Source: Asticcacaulis machinosus (GTDB taxonomy: Bacteria; Pseudomonadota; Alphaproteobacteria; Caulobacterales; Caulobacteraceae). From it: a stretch of DNA of 64,000 nucleotides. The notes beneath the pieces are model-generated. The model searched no databases. It was not told the origin of the DNA and saw nothing but the letters and a program-made list of their open reading frames with translations. Made by a program: the position numbers and the translations under genes. The stretch is from assembly GCF_028550435.1 (NCBI RefSeq), contig NZ_JAQQKV010000003.1:124001-188000 (forward strand), given 5' to 3'. Positions 1-6,653 of the stretch are shown here, piece after piece. Every line of letters begins with the position of its first letter. Position 1 is the stretch's first letter.

Positions 1-2
1 AG

Positions 3-2624
3 GCTGCCAAGCGCACCTTGCGCCAGCTCAAGGCCGACACCCATCTTTTGACCGCTCTGGCCGATCTGGGTGAGGTGTGGAAACTGGATCATGTGACCGC
101 GGCGCTTACCCGCTTTGCCGATGCGGTGACCCAGGCCGCGCTTGCCGTAGCGGTGCGCGAAGAACGCGATAAAAAGCGGTTGTTGCCCACCGCTGCCGAT
201 GATGAGCGCGGCATTCTGCCCGGCCTGTTTGTGCTGGCTATGGGCAAGCACGGGGCGGGAGAACTGAACTATTCGTCGGATATCGACATCACCTTTTTCT
301 GTGAGATGGCGCAGTTGCCGCTGGCCGATGGGGTGGAGCCGCAAGGCCTAACCGACCGGATTGCGCGTCGGGTGTCTAATATCCTCAGCGACCGCACAGC
401 CGACGGTTATGTCTTTCGGGTTGATCTGCGCCTGCGGCCTGATCCGTCGTCGACCCCGACCGTGGTGTCGGTGCCGTTTGCGCTCAATTACTATGAGACC
501 GTGGGGCAAAACTGGGAACGGGCGGCCTTCATCAAGGCGCGCGCCTGCGCAGGCGATATGGTTGAGGCGAAGGACTTCATGCAGGCCTTGTCGCCGTTCA
601 TCTGGCGGCGCAGTCTTGATTACCCCGCCATTGCCGACGTCCAGTCAATCAAGCGCCAGATCCATGTCCATAAGGCCGATGAGCGGCTCTATGCGGCAGG
701 GGCGAACCTGAAACTGGGCGCGGGTGGTATTCGGGAAATTGAGTTTTTCGCCCAGACCCAGCAGTTGATCCTCGGCGGACGCGATCCATCCCTGCGGTCG
801 CGGCGGACCACGGATGCGCTCGATGCCCTGCGCAAGGCCGGGCATCTGGCCCCGGCGGTGTCCAAGGAACTTAAGCAGTGTTACGGCCGTCTACGCGACT
901 GGGAACACCGCGTTCAGATGCTCAATGATGAGCAGACCCACAACCTGCCCGAAAACGATACCGACCGGCTCAAGGTCGGGGTGATGGCGGGGTTTTCCAA
1001 CCTCAGCCGGTTTGATCTGGCGGTGTCGCGCACTCTGCGCACGGTGAACAGCCACTATGGTGAGCTGTTTTCGGACGGTGAAAACCTGTCGTCGTCGTTC
1101 GGGTCGCTGGTCTTTACGGGTGTAGAGGATGATCCGGAAACCCTTAAAACCCTTGAGCGCATGGGCTTTGATGACCCGCACGGCGTGGCAGCGACGGTGC
1201 GGTCATGGCATCATGGCCGCATCCCGGCGACACGGACCGAGCGCGGGCGCGAACTGTTTACCCGCCTGGTGCCACGCCTGCTTGAGGCGCTGAATGAGAC
1301 CGGCACGCCACAGGTTGCCTTTAAGCGCTTTGCGGCGTTTTTCTCAGGGCTGACCGCCGGTGTGCAGATTCAGTCGCTGTTTCTGGCCAATCACCGCCTG
1401 TTTAAGATGGTGGTCGAAATCATGGGCTTTTCGCCGCGGCTGGCGATTTTGCTGGCGCGCCACCCGACCGTGTTTGACGCTATGCTGGATGCCGGATTCT
1501 TTGACCCATTGGGCGAAGAACTGGACGCGATTGTTCAGGACGAAGTCGACCGGGTTCCTGACGATCTGGAATCGGTGATGAACGCCTTGCGCCGAGTTGG
1601 GCGTGAGCAGCAGTTCCGCATCGGGATGCAGATCATCAATGCGCGCCTGACCACGGAGGCGGCGGGGGCGGCCTATGCGCGGCTGGCCGATGCCTGCATC
1701 ACCCATCTGGCGCCCTTGAGCCTTGCCGATGTGGCCCGTCAGGCCGGTCATTTAAGCGGTCATGTGGCGGTGGTGGCGCTGGGGAAACTGGGCTCGCAGG
1801 AGATGACGGCGCGCTCTGATCTCGACCTGATGACGATCTATCTGCCCGATGATCCGTCCGAGGTTTCAACCGTTAAGGGCTGGGCGGCGGAGACCTATTT
1901 TGCGCGCTTTACCCAACGCCTGATTTCGGCCCTGTCCGCCCCGACCCATGAGGGGTTGTTGTACGAAATCGATATGAAACTGCGGCCAACCGGCGCCAAG
2001 GGGCCGGTGGCGGTATCGCTGGCAGCGCTTGAAAACTACTACACCAAGGGGGCTGATACCTGGGAGTTTCAGGCCCTGACCCGCGCGCGTGTGGTGTGGG
2101 CGACCTCGGTGGATTTTGCAGACCTCGTGAAGCTCAAGGTCGAGACGATTTTGCGTGGCCAGCGTGATAGGGCCAAAACCGCGCAGGATGTACTCGATAT
2201 GCGCGCCCTGATGGAAAAAGAGCGGCCGGCCAAGGGCTTCTGGGATTTTAAGCTGAGCGTCGGCGGGCAGGTCGATGCCGAATTTGTGGCGCAGTATCTG
2301 CAACTTATCCATGCCTCGGCGGGCGGGCCGCTGCGGGTGGGCACACTTGCGGCGCTTCAGGCGTTTTCGCGCACGGGCTTAGCGTCGGCGGACGATCTGG
2401 AATGTCTGGCCACCGCGTGGCGGGTGCAACAGGCCTTGGCGCAGTTGATGCGGGTGTCGCTGGAGCAGGATCACGATCCGACGAAGGAGCCCGAAGCGTT
2501 TCAGGGCAAACTGGCCCGCGCTATCCATACCCGCAGGCTCGATACGCTCGAGAAAAAGCTGCGTGATATCCGTAAACGCGCCCGTCAGGCGTTTGAGACG
2601 ATCATCGACCCGGATGGGGTATAG
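3..2624 (+). CDS. glnE: Glutamine synthetase adenylyltransferase/deadenylyltransferase, 5' end outside window
   Basis: Bifunctional GlnE attaches AMP to glutamine synthetase and removes it, tuning nitrogen assimilation in the cytoplasm. Two nucleotidyltransferase modules are visible. The first carries GKHGAGELNYSSDIDITFF about 80 residues into the visible part (adenylyl-removing half). The second carries LGKLGSQEMTARSDLDLM in the C-terminal third (adenylylating half). Both show the G-S/A-x-E...D-x-D signature. The frame is open to the window edge with no stop, and about 873 codons are visible against roughly 950-1000 in the family, so the N-terminus lies upstream. A TTG at 18 is not a credible start. 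The gene stands alone here; the next gene begins 44 nt downstream. Very secure. Confidence 0.97.
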   Translation, partial: AAKRTLRQLKADTHLLTALADLGEVWKLDHVTAALTRFADAVTQAALAVAVREERDKKRLLPTAADDERGILPGLFVLAMGKHGAGELNYSSDIDITFFCEMAQLPLADGVEPQGLTDRIARRVSNILSDRTADGYVFRVDLRLRPDPSSTPTVVSVPFALNYYETVGQNWERAAFIKARACAGDMVEAKDFMQALSPFIWRRSLDYPAIADVQSIKRQIHVHKADERLYAAGANLKLGAGGIREIEFFAQTQQLILGGRDPSLRSRRTTDALDALRKAGHLAPAVSKELKQCYGRLRDWEHRVQMLNDEQTHNLPENDTDRLKVGVMAGFSNLSRFDLAVSRTLRTVNSHYGELFSDGENLSSSFGSLVFTGVEDDPETLKTLERMGFDDPHGVAATVRSWHHGRIPATRTERGRELFTRLVPRLLEALNETGTPQVAFKRFAAFFSGLTAGVQIQSLFLANHRLFKMVVEIMGFSPRLAILLARHPTVFDAMLDAGFFDPLGEELDAIVQDEVDRVPDDLESVMNALRRVGREQQFRIGMQIINARLTTEAAGAAYARLADACITHLAPLSLADVARQAGHLSGHVAVVALGKLGSQEMTARSDLDLMTIYLPDDPSEVSTVKGWAAETYFARFTQRLISALSAPTHEGLLYEIDMKLRPTGAKGPVAVSLAALENYYTKGADTWEFQALTRARVVWATSVDFADLVKLKVETILRGQRDRAKTAQDVLDMRALMEKERPAKGFWDFKLSVGGQVDAEFVAQYLQLIHASAGGPLRVGTLAALQAFSRTGLASADDLECLATAWRVQQALAQLMRVSLEQDHDPTKEPEAFQGKLARAIHTRRLDTLEKKLRDIRKRARQAFETIIDPDGV

Positions 2625-2668
2625 GCTAGCGGCCCTAGCAGGTTGGGGGCGGGGTAAGGGCTTTTGAA

Positions 2669-2971
2669 ATGTCTGAAAAATGCGATGAAGCAAGTGGACC
2701 GCTATCAAGGGAAGAAATAGACGAGATTGAGCGTCTATTAGAAAAGGTGAGTCCTGCGCCTTGGAGGTCATATGTCGAAGGGCGTGATTTCCTCAGTGGT
2801 TCTGATTGTATTACTGTCGGCAGAGGTAATGGTGATTTTCCTGATATAGAGATCATGGGCGCTTCAACATTTGACCAAGATTTCATAGCCATGTCTCGAC
2901 AGTTAATTCCGCGATTGATTGAGGAAATCAAGATGTCGCGGGCAACTGTGAAAGATGTTGGCTCAGCCTAA
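2669..2971 (+). CDS. Hypothetical protein, lower GC than neighbours
   Basis: 100-aa protein of no family I recognise. It is acidic at the N-terminus (LSREEIDEIERLLEKVSPAPW, a helix followed by an SPAPW turn) and ends in a predicted helix (DFIAMSRQLIPRLIEEIK). The N-terminal pattern recalls short proteins found in phage or accessory regions that carry the same PWR-like motif, but I cannot name one. An AAGGG stretch lies a few bases before the ATG. Codon use is clearly more AT-rich than in glnE, which suggests recent acquisition. It sits between glnE and the palindrome-flanked DUF559 gene, so the whole 2.65-3.6 kb interval looks like an accessory insertion. Real gene probable, function unknown. 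Confidence 0.6.
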   Translation: MSEKCDEASGPLSREEIDEIERLLEKVSPAPWRSYVEGRDFLSGSDCITVGRGNGDFPDIEIMGASTFDQDFIAMSRQLIPRLIEEIKMSRATVKDVGSA

Positions 2972-2978
2972 ATTTATA

Positions 2979-3034
2979 CTCCCCTGGCGTGCCGGGGGAG
3001 GTGGCATTGAGCGCAGCGAGATGACGGAGGGGGG
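2979..3034 (+). repeat. REP-like palindromic element, copy 1 (upstream of DUF559 gene)
   Basis: A GC-rich palindrome (2979-3000, CTCCCC...GGGGAG with an inner GGC/GCC) is followed by a GGTGGC box, an AGCGCAGCGAG segment and a GACGGAGGGG tail (3023-3034). The same architecture recurs at 3469-3592, 9793-9916 and 35389-35529. A second ACGGAGGGG (3039-3047) directly after the tail forms the Shine-Dalgarno sequence of the DUF559 gene. Confidence 0.8.
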
Positions 3035-3048
3035 CAAAACGGAGGGGA

Positions 3049-3408
3049 ATGGCGCAACCGAAATACGCCTTGGCGCGGACGTTGCGCCGCAAGCTGACCC
3101 CGCCGGAATATTGGCTGTGGCAGTACCTTAAGCTCAGACTGCCCGATCAGCCCGTATTTCGCCGCCAATATGCCGCAGGGGCTTATATCCTTGATTTCTA
3201 TTGTTTCAAGGCTCGGCTGGCGGTTGAGGTAGATGGCGGTTTACATGGTCTTGAGGATCGGCCAGCCGCTGATGAAAAGCGCGATAAGTGGCTTATGGAT
3301 CAGGGCATAATGACGTATCGCATTCCGGCGGCTGATGTCTTCCGAGATGTTGAAGGTGTCGCTGACGGGATACGTCTGCTGGCAATTGAGCGTTTTCCAA
3401 TCAAATGA
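3049..3408 (+). CDS. DUF559 family (restriction-endonuclease-like fold) protein
   Basis: 119-aa protein of the DUF559 / very-short-patch-repair-endonuclease-like family. Visible marks are the N-terminal LRRKLTPPEYWLWQYLK helix, then FRRQYAAGAYILDFYCFKARLAVEVDGG. The last supplies the PD-(D/E)xK-like core: D in ILDFYC, then E-V-D after the next strand. The C-terminus (MTYRIPAADVFRDVEGV) matches the family pattern. Biochemical function is not established for most members; nuclease activity is an inference from the fold. The ATG at 3049 has a strong SD (GGAGGGG, 3041-3047) that is itself a repeat motif. The gene is flanked by REP-like elements on both sides in opposite orientation, resembling the arrangement of REP-associated transposases. 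Confidence 0.88.
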   Translation: MAQPKYALARTLRRKLTPPEYWLWQYLKLRLPDQPVFRRQYAAGAYILDFYCFKARLAVEVDGGLHGLEDRPAADEKRDKWLMDQGIMTYRIPAADVFRDVEGVADGIRLLAIERFPIK

Positions 3409-3468
3409 TTTCATTTGATTGATCAGAAAGAGCGACCAATTAAAGATTAGCGGCTCACCCGGTGAAGG

Positions 3469-3592
3469 CCTCCCTCTGTCACTACGTGACATGGCACGGG
3501 CCACCCCGCTCCCCCAACAAGTTGGGGGAGTATGAAATAAGGCAAGATACCCCTCCGGCCCTACGGGCCACCTCCCCATAAAATGGGGCGGA
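3469..3592 (-). repeat. REP-like palindromic elements, copies 2 and 3
   Basis: Two tandem copies lie in the orientation opposite to copy 1. Copy 2 (3469-3530) reads CCTCCCTCTGTC, then GGGCCACC, ending in the palindrome CTCCCCCAACAAGTTGGGGG. Copy 3 (3548-3592) reads CCCCTCCGGCC, then GGCCACC, ending in CTCCCCATAAAATGGGGCGGAG. Together with copy 1 they bracket the DUF559 gene. Confidence 0.8.
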
Positions 3593-3602
3593 GATAACAG
3601 AA

Positions 3603-3794
3603 GCGGAGAGGGCGCCGTTAGCGGCGGCGCGGACTCTCCGCCCGGCCGGATGATCTCCGGCCGTGGGAATGGCAGGTTGTGCCATCCCCTTGGTGCCAAA
3701 AGTTATTGGCAAACTTAATCGTCGGGGGACGACGTGGGGATGTCAGAAACTTTTGGCGTGGTCACCGCACCGGAGAGAGGCCGATCCGGTGACC
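3603..3794. other. Densely structured intergenic region, possible ncRNA
   Basis: This non-coding stretch between two convergent genes holds consecutive, nearly perfect helices: 3603-3610/3634-3641 (8 bp, with inner 3612-3617/3625-3630), 3643-3650/3656-3663 (8 bp), 3665-3674/3680-3688 (one bulge), 3695-3704/3748-3757 (10 bp, enclosing 3720-3724/3730-3734) and 3760-3767/3787-3794 (8 bp). I compared it by eye with tmRNA, RNase P and SRP RNA signatures and found none. It could be a structured RNA, or a composite of degenerate palindromic elements belonging to the REP family next to it. Confidence 0.4.
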
Positions 3795-3837
3795 TGACGC
3801 AGCTCATACTTAAACACTAATGTTTGACGCGCATTTG

Positions 3838-3869
3838 ATTCCCAAAACCGCTTCACACTTTTTGGGAAT
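3838..3869 (-). terminator. Hairpin just after hsp20, probable transcript end
   Basis: A perfect 10-bp stem (ATTCCCAAAA / TTTTGGGAAT) with a 12-nt loop begins 8 nt beyond the hsp20 stop codon. There is no long U tract after it, so it may be a weak terminator or an RNA 3'-end stabiliser. Confidence 0.45.
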
Positions 3870-3876
3870 GCGCTCG

Positions 3877-4359
3877 CTACTCAGCCGCTTCGAGCACCTG
3901 CCGGGCATTAGCAGACGATTTAATCGCAATCTGCTTGGCCTTTTTGGCTTCGGGCACTTCGAGGGTCAGTGTAATCGATAACAGGCCATTGGCCAATTCA
4001 GCTTCCGTCACCTTGACGTGATCGGCTAATTGAAAGCGACGCTCGAAATTACGTTCGGCCAGACCGCGATGCAGGAAGGTGCGCTCCTCGGTCTCTTCGT
4101 CCTTGCGGCCCGATACGGTCAGGACATTGTCCTTGACCTCAAGGGTAAGCTGATCCGGACGGAAGCCGGCCACGGCGACTTCGATGCGGTAAGAATCAAG
4201 CGTGCCCGCTTCATCGTCGCGCTTTGAGACGCGCTCAATGTTGTAGGGCGGCCAGCCGGGGGTGGTGTCGTAACGGGCGGCGCTGTCGAGCAGGCCGACC
4301 AGACGGTCAAAGCCGACAGCCGAACGATAAAGGGGGGAAAAATCGATTTGAGTACGCAT
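3877..4359 (-). CDS. Small heat shock protein, Hsp20/alpha-crystallin family
   Basis: 160-aa ATP-independent chaperone that holds unfolded proteins in the cytoplasm. The alpha-crystallin domain spans roughly residues 35-140. It includes YRIEVAVAGFRPDQLTLEVKDNVLTVSGRK and the hallmark ANGLLSITLTLEVPE (the A-x-x-x-G-L-L motif), followed by a short C-terminal tail. The N-terminus (MRTQIDFSPLYRSAVGFDRL) is typical of alphaproteobacterial IbpA-like proteins. SD AAGGAG sits about 8 nt before the ATG. The leader has a ROSE-like SD-masking hairpin and a sigma-32-like promoter, both annotated separately, so double heat control is likely. Divergent from dnaG. Confidence 0.95.
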   Translation of the reverse strand: MRTQIDFSPLYRSAVGFDRLVGLLDSAARYDTTPGWPPYNIERVSKRDDEAGTLDSYRIEVAVAGFRPDQLTLEVKDNVLTVSGRKDEETEERTFLHRGLAERNFERRFQLADHVKVTEAELANGLLSITLTLEVPEAKKAKQIAIKSSANARQVLEAAE

Positions 4360-4498
4360 AGTCAGTGGCTCCTTATCTAAAGCGAGACCTCAGCGGGAAA
4401 CTATTATCCGCAAAGGGTTTCAGTGAGAGTTCAGATCCGGTTTCGTCCCCATATCGGGCAACGGCGTGATCCGAAGAAGGCCCGTCATCGGCGCCTTC
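4360..4498 (-). promoter_or_regulatory. ROSE-like RNA thermometer in hsp20 5' leader
   Basis: Directly before the hsp20 start, CTCGCTT (minus strand, 4386-4380) pairs with AAGGAG (4374-4369), leaving a single bulged G opposite the Shine-Dalgarno. The UCGCU sequence fits the U(U/C)GCU motif that defines ROSE elements in alphaproteobacterial small heat shock leaders. Another weak helix (4394-4412) lies upstream. The long leader of about 140 nt also fits. Inferred from motif and context. Confidence 0.65.
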
Positions 4499-4506
4499 GC
4501 ACTTAG

Positions 4507-4534
4507 ATTTGGGGAGGGTTTTGCGGCCCGCAAG
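4507..4534 (-). promoter_or_regulatory. Candidate sigma-32 (RpoH) promoter for hsp20
   Basis: On the minus strand CTTGCGG (-35, starting 4534) and CCCCAAAT (-10, 4514-4507) are separated by 13 nt, close to the heat-shock consensus CTTGAAA / CCCCATNT. Transcription would begin near 4500 and give the long ROSE-bearing leader. Confidence 0.5.
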
Positions 4535-4586
4535 GTCAACTCATGAAAAATATTTTCCGATTTATGGGGCCGCTTTGAGGGATATG

Positions 4587-4616
4587 TTGCGGCGGAGCAA
4601 ACTTGGCGCATATATA
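4587..4616 (+). promoter_or_regulatory. Candidate promoter of dnaG, implying a leaderless transcript
   Basis: TTGCGG (4587-4592) and TATATA (4611-4616) are 18 nt apart. The -10 ends only 4 nt before the GTG start at 4621 and no Shine-Dalgarno is present, so the mRNA would start at or next to the initiation codon. Confidence 0.45.
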
Positions 4617-4620
4617 GGCC

Positions 4621-6549
4621 GTGCGCTTTGATGATCATTTCCTTGATGAGCTTAAAACCCGTCTGCGGCCGTCGGAGGTCATAGGCAAGAGCGTCAAGCT
4701 GCGTAAAAACGGCCGCGAATGGGTGGGGCTGTCGCCGTTTTCCAAGGAAAAAACCCCGTCATTTTATGTCAATGACGAGAAGGGTTTTTACCATGACTTT
4801 TCGTCGGGTAAGCACGGCGATATCATCTCCTTTATTCAGGAGACCGAGCGCTTAAGTTTCATGGAGTCAGTCGAAAAGCTGGCCCTCCAGGCCGGTATGT
4901 CAATGCCGGTTCAAACCCCGCAGGCGGCAGCGCAAGAGCAGAAAAAACAGTCCCTGACCGACTGGATGGAACTGGCGGGCAAATGGTTTTCTGCCCGGTT
5001 GCAGGACAAAAACCCGCACGCTCAGGCCGCCCGCGATTACCTGAAAAAACGCGGTCTGTCGGATGAGGATATCCATCATTTCGGCCTCGGTTATTCGCCC
5101 AAAGACCGCACGGCACTCAAGGACGCGCTGGTGCAAAAGGGCGCCAAGGTGGCTGACCTTGTGGAATGCGGGCTTTTGATATCGGTTGAGGGGGGCGGGG
5201 CGCCTTATGACCGGTTTCGTGACCGGCTGATGTTCCCGATCGAGGATCAGCGCTCAAAGATTGTCTCCTTTGGTGGTCGGGCGCTGAACCCGGACGAAAA
5301 GGCCAAATACCTCAACGGGCCGGAAACGCCTTTGTTCCATAAGGGCCAGATGCTGTATGGCCTGCCGGGGGCGCTCAAGATCATGGGCGCCAACCAGACC
5401 AAGGACTATGCCAGTGATCTGGTGGTGGTCGAAGGCTATATGGACGTGATCGCCTGCCAGCGCGCCCATGTGCCGGCGGTCGCCCCGCTTGGCACGGCCC
5501 TGACTGAAGAGCAGATCGACATATTATGGCGCCGGCACAATGAGCCGACCCTGTGCTTTGACGGCGATAAGGCCGGGATGCGGGCGGCGTCGCGCGCGCT
5601 GGATCGCGCCCTGCCCAAGCTGAAGCCCGGCCGGTCGTTTAAGGTCTGCTACCTGCCCGGTGGTCAGGACCCGGACGATATGCTGCGCGAAAAAGGCGCT
5701 CTGGCCCTGCGTGAGGCGCTGACGGTCACCCAGCCGTTTGTCGAGGTGCTGTTCCGGCGTGAGGCCGAGGTTGAGCCGCTGGATACCCCGGAAAAAAAGG
5801 CCGGTCTGAAAAAACGTTTGCGAGCTTTGTCGGCGCAGATCGAAGACAAGGATCTGGCTGACAGTTACCGGCAGGATTTGCTGGAGCGTCTGGACGCCCT
5901 GCTGGCCCCAAAACGGGCGGCCACGCAGTTATCAGGATTGGCGCGCACCCCTTGGCAACCCAAAGCGCCGTTCCGAAAAGGCGGCAAATATATGGAGCCG
6001 CCGATTCAGGCCACACAAGAGGGATTGGCGGCCTCTCAGAAGCTATCGCGCTCACTCGATCCGATGGCGTCGGCGCTGGCGCAAGGTATTATCGAACATC
6101 CCGACTGGCTTTTGGATGTGGTGGAGGTGCTGGAAGCCTATGGTTTTGGCGATGAGGAACTGGAAAAACTGGCAAAGACTTTGGTGTCTTTGAGTTTTAT
6201 GCACGATATGAGCGAGGGAGGCCTTGACAGAGCGGCCTTAAACCGCCATCTGCAAAAGTCAGGACTTGGAGCATTGTTAAGCGAAGTACAGACGGCGGCC
6301 TTCAGATCAGGCGCGCCATTCCTCGCACCGGACATATCTCTCGCTAATGCTCATGCCCGCTGGTTACGAACGTTAAACGCACAGGCGCGTTTGACGGCGT
6401 TGGATCGCGAGTTTAAGGCTGGCTCAGGAGAACTTTTAACAAAAGTAGGCACTGAGACATATATGCGTCTTAAAACTGAGCGTGATGCCCTGCGGCGAAG
6501 TCTCATGAGCGGACATATTTGGGCGGACGACGTCGAAAAACCTTCTTAA
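4621..6549 (+). CDS. dnaG: DNA primase DnaG, zinc ligands missing
   Basis: 642-aa replication primase that lays RNA primers at the fork. The N-terminal CHC2-type domain (about 1-100) keeps its fold motifs (SPFSKEKTPSF at 38-48; GFYHDFSSGKHGD at 55-67), but the positions that bind zinc in E. coli DnaG are S38, S41, D59 and S62 here, so the four-ligand site is absent. The catalytic TOPRIM core follows (VVVEGYMDVIACQ; then CFDGDKAGMRAA), then a helicase-binding C-terminal domain. The GTG start gives the expected N-terminus MRFDDHFLDELK. Length is normal for the family. It lies 104 nt upstream of rpoD, the conserved dnaG-rpoD macromolecular-synthesis order. Confidence 0.97.
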   Translation: MRFDDHFLDELKTRLRPSEVIGKSVKLRKNGREWVGLSPFSKEKTPSFYVNDEKGFYHDFSSGKHGDIISFIQETERLSFMESVEKLALQAGMSMPVQTPQAAAQEQKKQSLTDWMELAGKWFSARLQDKNPHAQAARDYLKKRGLSDEDIHHFGLGYSPKDRTALKDALVQKGAKVADLVECGLLISVEGGGAPYDRFRDRLMFPIEDQRSKIVSFGGRALNPDEKAKYLNGPETPLFHKGQMLYGLPGALKIMGANQTKDYASDLVVVEGYMDVIACQRAHVPAVAPLGTALTEEQIDILWRRHNEPTLCFDGDKAGMRAASRALDRALPKLKPGRSFKVCYLPGGQDPDDMLREKGALALREALTVTQPFVEVLFRREAEVEPLDTPEKKAGLKKRLRALSAQIEDKDLADSYRQDLLERLDALLAPKRAATQLSGLARTPWQPKAPFRKGGKYMEPPIQATQEGLAASQKLSRSLDPMASALAQGIIEHPDWLLDVVEVLEAYGFGDEELEKLAKTLVSLSFMHDMSEGGLDRAALNRHLQKSGLGALLSEVQTAAFRSGAPFLAPDISLANAHARWLRTLNAQARLTALDREFKAGSGELLTKVGTETYMRLKTERDALRRSLMSGHIWADDVEKPS

Positions 6550-6653
6550 GGTTAATACCTTGAAAAGATTTTTCTGACCAAGTTCTTGAAATCCCTTTGG
6601 GAAATAGCGCGCGTACGGATGTTGTCCGAAGCCGCAGCGGAGATGAAATTTTT

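Noticed and set aside
2979-3592. Repeated palindromes as a possible CRISPR array
   Set aside because: No regular repeat-spacer spacing, units in opposite orientations and no cas genes; they are dispersed REP-like elements.
3603-3794. Structured region as tmRNA, RNase P RNA or SRP RNA
   Set aside because: None of the conserved signatures (tag frame/CCA arm, GAGGAAAGTC, GGTCAGG...GGAAG loop) is present; tmRNA is found elsewhere in the window.
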